64,000 bases of DNA from the NCBI RefSeq assembly GCF_014145675.1, contig NZ_JACGZW010000001.1:558001-622000 (forward strand), written 5' to 3'. Within the stretch, counting starts at the first letter, position 1; each line of letters starts with the position of its first letter. The position numbers and the translations under genes were made by a program. Source of the DNA: Amycolatopsis dendrobii. Lineage in GTDB: Bacteria > Actinomycetota > Actinomycetes > Mycobacteriales > Pseudonocardiaceae. The notes under the pieces were generated by a model. The model saw nothing but the letters and a program-made list of their open reading frames with translations, was not told the DNA's origin and did no database searches. Shown here in pieces: positions 34,584 to 43,082 of this stretch.

Positions 34584-35393
34584 GTGGCGACCACCGCGCC
34601 AGGGCCAGCCGACCCCGCCGCCCGCGATTTCGTCTCCCGCGGCCGCATCGACGTCGAGGGCAGGCTCGTCGACGCCTCCAACGTGACGCTCTTCTGCGCG
34701 ATCGAACTCGACGGCGTCACCGGCCGCGTCGTGTACAAGCCGGTGTCGGGGGAGCGGCCGCTGTGGGACTTCCCGGACGGCACCCTCGCCGGCCGCGAGG
34801 TCGCGACCGCGATGATCTCCGACGCCTGCGGCCTCGGCGCGATCCCGCCGACCGTGCTGCGCGACGGCCCGTTCGGGCCCGGCATGGTGCAGCTGTGGGT
34901 CGAGACCGACGAGGACAGCGAAGTGGTCGACGTCTGCGCGCCCGACGAGGTCCCCGAGGGCTGGCGCACCGTGCTGCACGCGCACGACCGGCTCGGCGAA
35001 CCGGCGGTGCTCGTCCACGCCGACCACCCGGACCTGCGCGAACTCGCGGTCCTCGACATCGTCGTCAACAACACCGACCGCAAGGGCGGGCACCTGCTGG
35101 CCGGCACCGACGGCCGCGTCTACGGCGTGGACCACGGCATCTGCCTGCACACCGACCCCAAGCTGCGCACCGTGCTGTGGGGCTGGATCGGCGAGAACCT
35201 GCCCGAAGACGCCGTCGAGAAACTGCGGAAACTCCGCGCCGACCTCGACGGCCGCCTCGGCGCGGAACTCGGCGAACACCTGACCGCCTTCGAGATCCGG
35301 GCGCTTTCGCAGCGCACCGACTACCTGCTCGCCGAGGCGGTGTTCCCCGAGCCCGGCGACGACTGGCGCGCGATCCCCTGGCCGTTGTTCTGA
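34584..35393 (+). CDS. SCO1664 family protein (PI3/4-kinase-like fold)
   Basis: 269 aa. Member of the SCO1664 family, distantly related to phosphatidylinositol 3/4-kinase-like enzymes: VVYKPVSGERPLWDFPDGTLAGREVA carries the P-loop-like Lys, LDIVVNNTDRKGGHLLAG resembles the catalytic loop with Asp-Arg-Lys, and YGVDHGICLH the metal-binding Asp-His. GTG start 8 nt after the DUF3090 stop. Its substrate has not been established as far as I know. Ends overlapping the next gene by one base. Confidence 0.9.
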   Translation: MATTAPGPADPAARDFVSRGRIDVEGRLVDASNVTLFCAIELDGVTGRVVYKPVSGERPLWDFPDGTLAGREVATAMISDACGLGAIPPTVLRDGPFGPGMVQLWVETDEDSEVVDVCAPDEVPEGWRTVLHAHDRLGEPAVLVHADHPDLRELAVLDIVVNNTDRKGGHLLAGTDGRVYGVDHGICLHTDPKLRTVLWGWIGENLPEDAVEKLRKLRADLDGRLGAELGEHLTAFEIRALSQRTDYLLAEAVFPEPGDDWRAIPWPLF

Positions 35394-36283
35394 TGGCGGG
35401 CCCGATGGACAACGCTGTGCTGGACGCCGCCGCCCGCGCCCGCCTCGTCAACCGCTTCGGCCCCGCCGCCGAAGCGTGGTGCGACGCGCTGCCCGCACTG
35501 GTCGAACGGCTCTGCCGCCAATGGGGCCTCACCGTGTCCGAAGCCCGGCCCGGCAACACCGGCCGCACCCTGCTCTGCCGCGACGGCGAGGGCACGCTGA
35601 AGGTGCTCAAACTCTGCCCGGACCGCGCGATCGCGACCGCGGAAGCCACCGCACTCGGCTCGTGGGCCGGGCTGTCGAGGGTCGTGCAGATCCTCGACGC
35701 CGACCTCGACCACGGCGCGGTGCTGCTCGAAGGACTCGAACCCGGAGACACGTTCACCGAACGAGGCGCCGATGTCCCGTGGGACCAGATCGGAGAACTG
35801 CTCGCCGACGTCCACGGGGTCCCGGTCGCCGGGCCGTTCCCGACCCAGCTCGAACGCGTCCGGTTCATGTTCGGCCTCGCCGAGCAACGCCTCGCCGGAT
35901 CCCCGGCCGAAGCGCACCTGCCGCTGGAAGCACTGCGCACCGGACTCGCCCGCTCCGAGAAACTCGCCGCCAGCGGCCCGATCGCGCTCGTGCACGGCGA
36001 CCTGCATCCCGGCAACGTCCTGGACGCCGGACCCGCGCGCGGCGCGGTCGCGATCGACCCGCGCCCGTGCGTCGGCGACCCGGCCTTCGACGCCGTCGAC
36101 TGGGCGGTGCTGCCGATGGCCGACGGCGCCGCGGTCGAGGACGGGATCGCCAAACTCCCGCACCTCGACGGCGACCGGGTCCGTGCGTGGTGCGTCGCGC
36201 TCGCCCCGCTGGTCGCGATGGGCCCGCTCCGCCGCGGCGGACCGACACCCTTCACCGACGCGGTGCTGCGGATGGCTGGCTGA
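35393..36283 (+). CDS. Aminoglycoside phosphotransferase (APH) family kinase
   Basis: 296 aa. Small-molecule kinase fold; catalytic (Brenner) motif VHGDLHPGNVL (about 200-210) and metal motif AIDPRPCVGDPAFDAVDW. The N-lobe lysine is probably in LKVLKLCPD. Family members phosphorylate aminoglycosides, choline, homoserine or other alcohols; the D-P-R-P rather than D-W-E form is common in streptomycin 6-kinase-like proteins. ATG 35393 overlaps the SCO1664 stop, and a second ATG at 35405 is possible. In related genomes mshC often occupies this spot. Confidence 0.88.
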   Translation: MAGPMDNAVLDAAARARLVNRFGPAAEAWCDALPALVERLCRQWGLTVSEARPGNTGRTLLCRDGEGTLKVLKLCPDRAIATAEATALGSWAGLSRVVQILDADLDHGAVLLEGLEPGDTFTERGADVPWDQIGELLADVHGVPVAGPFPTQLERVRFMFGLAEQRLAGSPAEAHLPLEALRTGLARSEKLAASGPIALVHGDLHPGNVLDAGPARGAVAIDPRPCVGDPAFDAVDWAVLPMADGAAVEDGIAKLPHLDGDRVRAWCVALAPLVAMGPLRRGGPTPFTDAVLRMAG

Positions 36284-36331
36284 CCCGGCCCGGGACCAAT
36301 GCCAGGAACCCGCACCACGGGCAAGGCGAAC

Positions 36332-36375
36332 GTGCGTGAGGGGAACCCTCACGCACTCAGATTCCCCAGGGTTCC
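36332..36375. repeat. Dispersed intergenic repeat, hairpin-forming (copy 1)
   Basis: A perfect 11-bp stem (36332-36342 with 36346-36356) continues into an AT-richer tail ending CAGGGTTCC. The segment 36336-36375 closely matches 56022-56061. It lies between convergent genes and probably serves as a terminator. Confidence 0.6.
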
Positions 36376-36410
36376 TACCTCGCCCGCAGCCTCGCCTCAG
36401 GTCGAGCCCG

Positions 36411-37403
36411 CTAGCCCCGAGCGACCTCAGCGGTGTGCGCGGGGGTGTAGCGCTCGCCCCGCACCTGATCGCTCAGCGGCTCCAGCGCGGCCAGCGCCTC
36501 GGCGTCCAGGGCGAGCTCCAGCGCGGCCGCGTTCTGCTCCAGCCGGGCCGGGCTGCGGGTGCCCGGAATCGCGGCCACCGCCACCCCGAGCCGCTCGGCC
36601 TGCGCGTACACCCAAGCCAGCGCCACCTGGGCCGGGGTGGCGCCCAGCCGGTCGGCCACCTCGCGCACGGTGCGCGCGATCTTCTCGTTGGCGTCGCCCG
36701 CCTCTCCGGCGAAGCGGGGATTGGTGCGCCGGAAGTCTTTCTCGCCCAGCGCGGAACGGTCCAGCGCGCCGGTCAGGAACCCCCGCCCCAGCGGCGAGTA
36801 CGGCACCAGCCCGACCCCCAGCTCCGCCATCGCCGGAGCGACCGCCTCGACGTCGCGGGTCCACAGCGAGTACTCGCTCTGCACCGCGGCGATCGGATGC
36901 ACCGCGTGCGCACGGCGCAGCAGCTCGCCGTCCACCTCGGACAGGCCCAGATGCCGGACCTTGCCGGCCTGGACGAGTTCGGCCATCGCGCCGACGGTCT
37001 CCTCGATCTCCACGTCCTGAGGCGGTCGGTGGGCGTAGTACAGGTCGATCGTGTCGACGCCCAGCCGCAGCAGCGAGGCGTCGCAGGACCGAAGCACGAA
37101 GTCCCGGGCACCGCGGATGCGCCGCGCCCGGTCGCCGGCACTGCGGTCGATGCCGAACTTCGTCGCCAGCTGCACCTGATCCCGGCGCCCGTGGACGGCC
37201 CGGCCCACCAGCACCTCGTTGTGCCCGGCGCCGTAGGCGTCGGCGGTGTCCAGGAACGTGACGCCCAGCTCCAGGGCCCGGCCGATGGTGGCCAGACCGC
37301 CGTCCCAGTCGGCGGAGCCGTAGCTCTCGCTCATCCCCATGCACCCCAGCCCCATCGCGCTGACAGCGAGACCGGGCGAGCCGAGCGTGGTTCGGGTGAT
37401 CAT
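36411..37403 (-). CDS. Aldo/keto reductase
   Basis: 330 aa. Tetrad residues: Asp and Tyr in FLDTADAYGAGHNE, Lys in QLATKFG, His in YYAHRPP. The AIPGTRSPARLEQN segment is the cofactor 2'-phosphate-binding end, typical of the YakC/AKR13 branch. Start ATG 37403 is supported by AGGAGG upstream; the open frame continues 5' across the DUF3097 gene without support. Convergent with the APH kinase gene through repeat copy 1. Substrate unknown. Confidence 0.92.
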   Translation of the reverse strand: MITRTTLGSPGLAVSAMGLGCMGMSESYGSADWDGGLATIGRALELGVTFLDTADAYGAGHNEVLVGRAVHGRRDQVQLATKFGIDRSAGDRARRIRGARDFVLRSCDASLLRLGVDTIDLYYAHRPPQDVEIEETVGAMAELVQAGKVRHLGLSEVDGELLRRAHAVHPIAAVQSEYSLWTRDVEAVAPAMAELGVGLVPYSPLGRGFLTGALDRSALGEKDFRRTNPRFAGEAGDANEKIARTVREVADRLGATPAQVALAWVYAQAERLGVAVAAIPGTRSPARLEQNAAALELALDAEALAALEPLSDQVRGERYTPAHTAEVARG

Positions 37404-37565
37404 GCGCGGATACTCCTCCTGCCCGGCCGACCGGGCGGTGCCTCGAAGACTGACCGACGCCGCCGACGCTAGGAGCTGGAGCGCGCTCCACGTCAAGCCG
37501 GCGGACCGGCTCCTTCCGGCGTGGCGGCGGGACGCGCCCTCGCCGCGCCGATAACGTGCCCGACC

Positions 37566-38372
37566 GTGCGCTATCACGACGTGCTGTCCGGGCCCCGCAA
37601 GCGGAAGATCCCCGAGGTCCCCGCCGAACCAGGTCTCGTGGTCGAAGACCCGGCCAGCGGCTACTGCGGCGCGGTGGTGAAGATCGAGGGCGAGCTCGTC
37701 GTCCTCGAGGACGCCAAGGGCCGCCACCGGGTCTTCCCGCTCGCGCCCGCCGGCTTCCTGCTCGAAGGCAAACCGGTCACGCTCGTGCCGGTGAAGAAGA
37801 CCGCCGCCCCCGTGCGGCAGGTCTCGGCGTCCGGTTCGGTCCGCGTGCAGGGGCTGCAAGCGAGGGTCGCGCGCGACTCCCGGATCTGGGTCGAGGGCAA
37901 GCACGACGCCGAACTGGTCGAACGCGTCTGGGGACACGACCTGCGCGTCGAGGGCGTCGTGGTGGAACCGCTCGACGGCGTCGACGTCCTCGCCGACCGG
38001 ATCGCCGAATTCGGCACCGGACCCGGCCGCAGGCTGGGCGTCCTCGTCGACCACCTCGTGGCGGGCAGCAAGGAATCCCGGCTGGTCGGGCAGATCCGCG
38101 ACGAGCAGGTGCTGGTCACCGGGCACCCGTACATCGACGTCTGGCAGGCGGTGAAACCCGCGTCGGTCGGCATCCGCGCCTGGCCGGAGATCCCGCGCGG
38201 CGTCGAGTGGAAGACCGGCATCTGCGACGCGCTCGGCTGGGGCGAACCGTACGAGGGATGGCAGCGCGTGCTCGCCGGGGTGCGCAGCTTCCGCGATCTC
38301 GAAACGCCGCTGATCGGGGCGGTCGAACGGCTCATCGACTTCGTGACCGAACCGGGTGACGACACTCCGTAG
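37566..38372 (+). CDS. DUF3097 family protein
   Basis: 268 aa, conserved actinobacterial family. The C-terminal part (SRIWVEGKHDAELVERVWGHDLRVEGVVVEPLDG, then LGVLVDHLVAGSKESRL) resembles a Toprim-like fold with an acidic E..DxD arrangement, suggesting a nucleic-acid or nucleotide link, but no activity is known. The N-terminal part is a small beta domain (GAVVKIEGELVVLEDAKGRHRVFPL). GTG start fits the family N-terminus RYHDVL and TAACGT 8 nt upstream, a probable leaderless mRNA. Confidence 0.88.
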   Translation: MRYHDVLSGPRKRKIPEVPAEPGLVVEDPASGYCGAVVKIEGELVVLEDAKGRHRVFPLAPAGFLLEGKPVTLVPVKKTAAPVRQVSASGSVRVQGLQARVARDSRIWVEGKHDAELVERVWGHDLRVEGVVVEPLDGVDVLADRIAEFGTGPGRRLGVLVDHLVAGSKESRLVGQIRDEQVLVTGHPYIDVWQAVKPASVGIRAWPEIPRGVEWKTGICDALGWGEPYEGWQRVLAGVRSFRDLETPLIGAVERLIDFVTEPGDDTP

Positions 38373-38464
38373 TGTCCGGTATGCCGGAAAAATGCAAGGT
38401 CACGCGTCGGTCACGTCGAGTAGTTTGCCCGGTGCGAAACGAGGCGATCTGAGAGCATGAGGGC

Positions 38465-38899
38465 ATGGCAGCGGCTCTGATCTGGCTGATCATCGGCATC
38501 GTCCTGATGATCGCGGAGGTGATCTCCGGGGACTTCGTGCTGATCATGCTCGGCGTCGGCGCGTTGCTCGGGGCCGGTTCGGAAGCGCTCACCGGCAACA
38601 TCTACATCGACGTCGCCGTGTTCGCGGTCAGCTCGGTCGGGCTGCTCGCGCTCGTCCGCCCGGCGCTCAAACGCCGCTTCCTGTCCGGATCGGGCGTCCC
38701 CACCGGCATCGACGCGCTGGTCGGAGCCCGGGCCGTCGTGGTGTCCACTGTGGACTACGATGCCGGCCAGGTGAAAATCGGCGGCGAGGTGTGGTCGGCG
38801 CGCGCCGTGCACGAATCCCAGCCGCCGATCGCCCCGGGCACCAGCGTCACGGTCGTCGAGATCTCCGGCGCCACGGCCGTGGTGGACATCGTCTCGTGA
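38465..38899 (+). CDS. NfeD family membrane protein
   Basis: 144 aa. Three N-terminal membrane helices (about 3-75; IWLIIGIVLMIAEVISGDFVLIMLGVGALLGAG) and a C-terminal OB-fold (GARAVVVSTVDYDAGQVKIGGEVWSARA, PPIAPGTSVTVVEISGATAVV). NfeD proteins pair with SPFH/stomatin proteins, and the SPFH gene follows 44 nt downstream, so the two form the standard unit that organises membrane microdomains. Contains the word TCCACTGTGGA at 38744. Confidence 0.93.
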   Translation: MAAALIWLIIGIVLMIAEVISGDFVLIMLGVGALLGAGSEALTGNIYIDVAVFAVSSVGLLALVRPALKRRFLSGSGVPTGIDALVGARAVVVSTVDYDAGQVKIGGEVWSARAVHESQPPIAPGTSVTVVEISGATAVVDIVS

Positions 38900-38943
38900 G
38901 GCGCCGTCCGAGGAAAACCGGTACTAGGTAAGGGGAAACGCTC

Positions 38944-40362
38944 TTGTCGACAATAGCGATCGTCGTGGTCGCACTGCTGGCTCTGTTCGTCATCATCACA
39001 GTGGTCAAGGCGATCATGGTGGTGCCACAGGCCCAGTCGGCGGTGATCGAGCGGCTCGGCCGGTTCCGCACGGTCGCTTCGCCCGGCCTGACCTTCCTCG
39101 TCCCGTTCCTGGACAAGGTGCGCGCGCGGATCGACCTGCGCGAGCAGGTCGTCTCGTTCCCGCCGCAGCCGGTGATCACCGAGGACAACCTGACGGTGAA
39201 CATCGACACCGTCGTGTACTTCCAGGTCACCGACTCGCGCGCCGCGGTCTACGAGATCTCGAACTACATCATCGGCGTCGAGCAGCTCACCACCACCACG
39301 CTCCGCAACGTGGTCGGCGGCATGAGCCTGGAGGAGACGCTGACCTCCCGCGACGCGATCAACAGCCAGTTGCGCGGCGTGCTCGACGAGGCCACCGGCC
39401 GCTGGGGCATCCGCGTCGCCCGCGTCGAGCTGAAGGCGATCGAGCCGCCGCCCTCCATCCAGGACTCGATGGAGAAGCAGATGCGCGCCGACCGGGAAAA
39501 GCGCGCGATGATCCTCACCGCCGAAGGCCAGCGGGAATCGTCGATCAAGACGGCGGAAGGCCAGAAGCAGAGCCAGATCCTCGCCGCGGAAGGCCAGAAG
39601 CAGGCCGCGATCCTCGCCGCCGAGGCGGAACGGCAGTCGCGGATCCTGCGCGCGCAGGGTGAACGAGCCGCCCGCTACCTCCAGGCACAGGGCCAGGCGA
39701 AGGCGATCGAGAAGGTGTTCGCGGCGATCAAGGCAGGCCGTCCGACGCCGGAGGTCCTCGCCTACCAGTACCTGCAGACGCTGCCGCAGATGGCGCAGGG
39801 CGACGCCAACAAGGTCTGGATGATTCCCAGCGACTACGGCAAGGCCCTCGAAGGGTTCGCCCGCGCGCTGGGGGCTCCCGGCGACGACGGCGTGTTCCGC
39901 TACGAGCCGCCGCAGGACGACAGCCCGGCCAAGCCGGATCTCGAAGACGACGAGGTCGCCAGCTGGTTCGACACCAGCAGCGACCCGAAGGTCGCCGAAG
40001 CGGTCGCCGCCGCGGAGGCCGTGGCACGCAAGGAAGTCGAGGGGCCGCTGGGAGCTTCCTCCGGCGAGTCCCGGCGGGCGATCGGCGGGGCCACGGCGAA
40101 GCCGGAGGCTTCCGAGCCGGTGCGGGAGGAAGAGCCGCCCGCACCGCCGGAGCGTCCGCAGCCCAGCGCGCCGCCGCCCGCTCAGCAGCAGCAGTCGTTG
40201 CCGCAGCCGCAGCCGCCGGCCGGGCCCCCGCCGGGCGGGCCCTACCAGGGACCGCCGCCGCAGCAGTTCGGCGGACCGCAGGGCCCCGGGCCGGGAAGCG
40301 GGCCGTTCCCGCAGCAAGGACCGTTCGGCGGACCGCAGGGCGGGCCTCCGCCGCAGCGCTGA
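38944..40362 (+). CDS. SPFH/Band 7 stomatin-like protein
   Basis: 472 aa, TTG start behind AAGGGGAAA. One N-terminal membrane hairpin (4-22), the SPFH domain (about 25-180; VPQAQSAVIERLGRFRTVASPGLTFLVPFLD), a long coiled coil rich in Glu/Ala/Gln repeats (EGQRESSIKTAEGQKQSQILAAEGQKQAAIL), and a low-complexity Pro/Gln/Gly tail (about 390-472) not needed by the family and probably disordered. Forms oligomeric membrane scaffolds; partner of the upstream NfeD. Followed by a textbook terminator. Confidence 0.94.
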   Translation: MSTIAIVVVALLALFVIITVVKAIMVVPQAQSAVIERLGRFRTVASPGLTFLVPFLDKVRARIDLREQVVSFPPQPVITEDNLTVNIDTVVYFQVTDSRAAVYEISNYIIGVEQLTTTTLRNVVGGMSLEETLTSRDAINSQLRGVLDEATGRWGIRVARVELKAIEPPPSIQDSMEKQMRADREKRAMILTAEGQRESSIKTAEGQKQSQILAAEGQKQAAILAAEAERQSRILRAQGERAARYLQAQGQAKAIEKVFAAIKAGRPTPEVLAYQYLQTLPQMAQGDANKVWMIPSDYGKALEGFARALGAPGDDGVFRYEPPQDDSPAKPDLEDDEVASWFDTSSDPKVAEAVAAAEAVARKEVEGPLGASSGESRRAIGGATAKPEASEPVREEEPPAPPERPQPSAPPPAQQQQSLPQPQPPAGPPPGGPYQGPPPQQFGGPQGPGPGSGPFPQQGPFGGPQGGPPPQR

Positions 40363-40376
40363 TCGCGTGACGCGAA

Positions 40377-40416
40377 GGGGCTGCCACTCCGATTTCGGAG
40401 TGGCAGCCCCTTTTTT
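40377..40416 (+). terminator. Rho-independent terminator
   Basis: A perfect 15-bp stem (40377-40391 with 40396-40410), 4-nt loop and six T residues at 40411-40416, just after the SPFH stop. It is the clearest intrinsic terminator in the window. Confidence 0.95.
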
Positions 40417-40549
40417 CGTGCCCGTCGCCTGGCGAAGACGTTCGGCCGGCAAGAATTCCGCACCCGGTTGTCGAATCCGGCGCCGCGCGTTCGACGCACT
40501 GGTGAGCGCGGCTCGCAGGAAGCCAGGCGCACGCGACGGAGGCACTGAA

Positions 40550-40972
40550 ATGCGGACATTGCACCTCGGGCTGCGGGTGACCGATCTCGATCGGTCGCTG
40601 ACGTTCTACACGGCGATCGGTTACGAGACCGTCGGCACGGTGCCCGAGACGCCGATCGGGCAGCTGACCATGCTCAAGCTCCCCGGCGACGAATTCGTCT
40701 CCGTCGAACTCGTGCACGACGGCAACCCGGTCGAACGGGGCGGCGACGTGAGCCACCTCGTCGTGCAGGTCGAGTCGATGGCCGACACGCTCGCCGTGCT
40801 CGCCGCCCACCGGATCGAGCCGGTCGCTCCGGTTCAGGACCACGACCAGGGCATGAAGACGACGTTCCTCGCCGACCCGGACGGTCGCCGGATCGAACTC
40901 GTCCAGTGGCCCGCCGGGCACGCCGACGGCATGACCGCCGTCGACTTCTCGCACAAGGAGATCGAGAAGTGA
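40550..40972 (+). CDS. VOC family (glyoxalase/bleomycin-resistance-like) protein
   Basis: 140 aa. One vicinal-oxygen-chelate module pair: MRTLHLGLRVTDLDRSLTFYTAIGYETVG at the N-terminus and DVSHLVVQVESM .. TTFLADPDGRRIELVQWP in the second half. Metal ligands would be His5, Glu in VSVELVHDG, His in GGDVSHLVV and Glu in RRIELVQ, the glyoxalase-I-like set. Start ATG 40550 behind GGAGG. Its stop overlaps the start of the DHFR-like gene, so both are co-expressed. Confidence 0.9.
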   Translation: MRTLHLGLRVTDLDRSLTFYTAIGYETVGTVPETPIGQLTMLKLPGDEFVSVELVHDGNPVERGGDVSHLVVQVESMADTLAVLAAHRIEPVAPVQDHDQGMKTTFLADPDGRRIELVQWPAGHADGMTAVDFSHKEIEK

Positions 40973-41550
40973 GCAGGACGCCAGTGCGGCTGTACATGTC
41001 CGTGTCGGTCGACGGGTACATCGCCGGGCCGGACGACCGGCCCGGCCAGGAACTCGGCCGCGGCGGATTCCGGCTGTTCGACTGGCTCGACGACCGGGCG
41101 GCGGAGGGGGTCAACGGGCAGGTGTATGCCGAGGCCTCGGCGACGGGCGCGGTGATCTCCGGACGCCGCACCTTCGAGCTGGCCAAACGGTGGCACGGCG
41201 ACCATCACGACGGCGTCCCGATCCATGTGCTCACCCACCACGTCGACCCGGGCGACGTGCCGCCGGGCCGCGCGAAGTTCTACACCGACGTCAACGCGTA
41301 CGCCGACGAGGCCCGGGACAAAGCAGGAGAGCGGGCTGTGCTGGTCCACGGCGCGGGCGCGGCACAGGCGCTGCTGTCAGCGGACCAGCTCGACGAGATC
41401 GAACTGCACCTCATTCCGGTGCTGCTGGGCGCGGGACGGCGGCTGTTCGAACCGGCCGGCATCGGCCGCGTCGAACTCGAGCCCGTGCGGCGGCTCGAAG
41501 GCCGCGGCGTCACCCATCTCCGTTACCGCGTAGTCCGGAATGCCCGGTGA
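40969..41550 (+). CDS. Dihydrofolate reductase family (RibD C-terminal-like) protein
   Basis: 193 aa. Starts RLYMSVSVDGYIAGPDD, the hallmark of the DHFR/RibD-C reductase superfamily, with NADPH-binding VLVHGAGAAQALLSADQLDEIELHLIPVLLGAGRRLFE at the C-terminus and the ISGRRTFELAKRW helix in the middle. This branch is commonly annotated dihydrofolate reductase family without a proven substrate. GTG start overlaps the VOC stop (GTGA) and follows AAGGAG. Confidence 0.9.
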   Translation: MSRTPVRLYMSVSVDGYIAGPDDRPGQELGRGGFRLFDWLDDRAAEGVNGQVYAEASATGAVISGRRTFELAKRWHGDHHDGVPIHVLTHHVDPGDVPPGRAKFYTDVNAYADEARDKAGERAVLVHGAGAAQALLSADQLDEIELHLIPVLLGAGRRLFEPAGIGRVELEPVRRLEGRGVTHLRYRVVRNAR

Positions 41551-41571
41551 GCCCCGGACTACGCGGTAACG
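41521..41571. terminator. Bidirectional hairpin, perfect 18-bp stem
   Basis: Arms 41521-41538 and 41554-41571 with a 15-nt loop. The first arm lies in the last codons of the DHFR-like gene and the second abuts the stop of the convergent MFS gene. No T-tract. Confidence 0.75.
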
Positions 41572-41572
41572 G

Positions 41573-42916
41573 TCAGCGGGCGTACACGCCGACGTCGTCG
41601 ATGTCGGCCTTCGAACGGTCAGGCAGCGCGATCACGCACGCCACGGTCACCACGACCGACGCGACGATGTAAATCGAGATCGAGTACGGCGTGCCGGTGG
41701 CGTGCAGCAACCAGGTCGCCAGCAACGGCGCGGGACCGCCCGCGAACACCGACGCCAGCTGATAACCCAATCCCGCGCCGCCGTAACGCAAATGCGTCGG
41801 AAAACTCTCGCCGATCAACGCCGCCTGCGGGCCGTACTGCATCGAGTGCGCCACCAGGGACACGATGATGGCGAGGAAGATCATCGCGTGCCCGCTGTGG
41901 GTCAGGACGGTGAAGTAGGGGAACGCGATGATCCCGGTCAGCACCGCGCCGGTCAGGTACACCTGTTTGCGGCCGATCCGGTCGGAGAACTGGGAGAACA
42001 GCGGGATCAGCACCAATTCGGCGGCCGCGCCGACCAGGACCGCGTTGAGCACGAACGTTTTGCTGAATTCCGGTCGCTGCACGACATAGACCAGCACATA
42101 GCTGGTGAACAGGTAGAACGGCATCTGCTCGCTGAAGCGCAAGCCGGCCGACAGCAGGATTTCCCGCCAGTGATGCCGGACCACGTCCTTCACCGGGGCT
42201 TTCGAGGTGCGCTTGGCCGCGACCGCGGCGGCGAACATGGGCGTTTCCAGGATGCGCAGCCGGATGACCAGGCCGATCGCCACCAGGACCAGGCTCAGCA
42301 GGAACGGGATCCGCCAGCCCCACGAGGAAAACGCGTCCGGGGAAAGGGTCGCCGACAGCAGGGTCATTCCGCCGGTGCCCAGCACGAGCCCGACCGGGAC
42401 GCCGACTTGCGCGAAACTCGCCAGCAGCCCGCGCCGCCGCTGGTCGCCCCATTCCATCGCCAGCAGCACCGAACCGCTCCACTCGCCGCCGATCGCGATG
42501 CCTTGCACCAGGCGCAGCAGGACGAGGATCAGCGGCGCGGCGACTCCGATGGTCGCCGCACCGGGAAGCAGGCCGACGATCGCCGAGGACAGGCCCATCA
42601 GCAGGAGGGTCACGATGAGCGTCGCCTTGCGGCCGAGCCGGTCGCCCCAATGGCCGAAGATCGCCGCGCCGACCGGGCGCGCCGCGAAACCGACCGCGTA
42701 GGTCGCGAACGACTGCATGACCCCGGCGTAGGACGAGGACGCCGGGAAGAACAGATGGGGAAAGACCAACGCCGCGGCGGTGTTGTAGAGAAAGAAGTCG
42801 TACCACTCGATGGTGGTTCCGATCGAACCCGCCAGGGCCGCCCGGCGTACCTGCACCCGGCGGTCGCCGGTCGAAGCGTGGACTGACTGGGTGACCTCGT
42901 TGTCGCCTAGAGTCAT
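41573..42916 (-). CDS. MFS transporter, metabolite:H+ symporter type
   Basis: 447 aa, 12 membrane helices. Metabolite:H+ symporter (ShiA/ProP/KgtP) signatures: GTTIEWYDFFLYNTAAALVFPHLFFP in TM1, GHWGDRLGRKATLI between TM2 and TM3, GLLPGAATIGVAAPLILVLLRLVQGIAIGGEW in TM4, and FSDRIGRKQVY in the C-half. Probable uptake of an organic acid or polyol; plasma membrane. Divergent from a TetR gene, with a perfect operator overlapping its -10-like TAGTGT, so repression by that TetR is likely. Confidence 0.92.
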   Translation of the reverse strand: MTLGDNEVTQSVHASTGDRRVQVRRAALAGSIGTTIEWYDFFLYNTAAALVFPHLFFPASSSYAGVMQSFATYAVGFAARPVGAAIFGHWGDRLGRKATLIVTLLLMGLSSAIVGLLPGAATIGVAAPLILVLLRLVQGIAIGGEWSGSVLLAMEWGDQRRRGLLASFAQVGVPVGLVLGTGGMTLLSATLSPDAFSSWGWRIPFLLSLVLVAIGLVIRLRILETPMFAAAVAAKRTSKAPVKDVVRHHWREILLSAGLRFSEQMPFYLFTSYVLVYVVQRPEFSKTFVLNAVLVGAAAELVLIPLFSQFSDRIGRKQVYLTGAVLTGIIAFPYFTVLTHSGHAMIFLAIIVSLVAHSMQYGPQAALIGESFPTHLRYGGAGLGYQLASVFAGGPAPLLATWLLHATGTPYSISIYIVASVVVTVACVIALPDRSKADIDDVGVYAR

Positions 42917-42941
42917 GGTCGTGCACCTCTCGTGACGGTCG

Positions 42942-42957
42942 TCACACTACAGTGTGA
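42942..42957. promoter_or_regulatory. Perfect inverted-repeat operator between MFS and TetR genes
   Basis: TCACACT-AC-AGTGTGA, a 7-bp perfect inverted repeat with a 2-nt spacer, 26 nt upstream of the MFS start. A minus-strand hexamer TAGTGT (42944-42949) lies inside it, so a bound repressor would block the MFS promoter. Confidence 0.7.
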
Positions 42958-43069
42958 ACGACAGGCAGAGGTTTGACGATTCCTGACGCCTGCTCCGGAC
43001 GGGTTGTTTCCGACTGCCCGGCCCACCGGACGGAGCAGGATCGGGCGCCGCGCGGCCAGGACGCGCGAC

Positions 43070-43075
43070 TACCAT
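43070..43075 (+). promoter_or_regulatory. -10-like TACCAT, probable leaderless start of TetR gene
   Basis: TACCAT ends 7 nt before the GTG at 43083. The same hexamer and spacing precede the histidine kinase start at 52895. Confidence 0.5.
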
Positions 43076-43082
43076 CACAGCC

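Noticed and set aside
38944..40362. Repetitive Gln/Glu/Ala and Pro/Gln-rich DNA as a tandem repeat or CRISPR
   Set aside because: It is the coiled coil and disordered tail of the SPFH protein; repeats are at protein level only.
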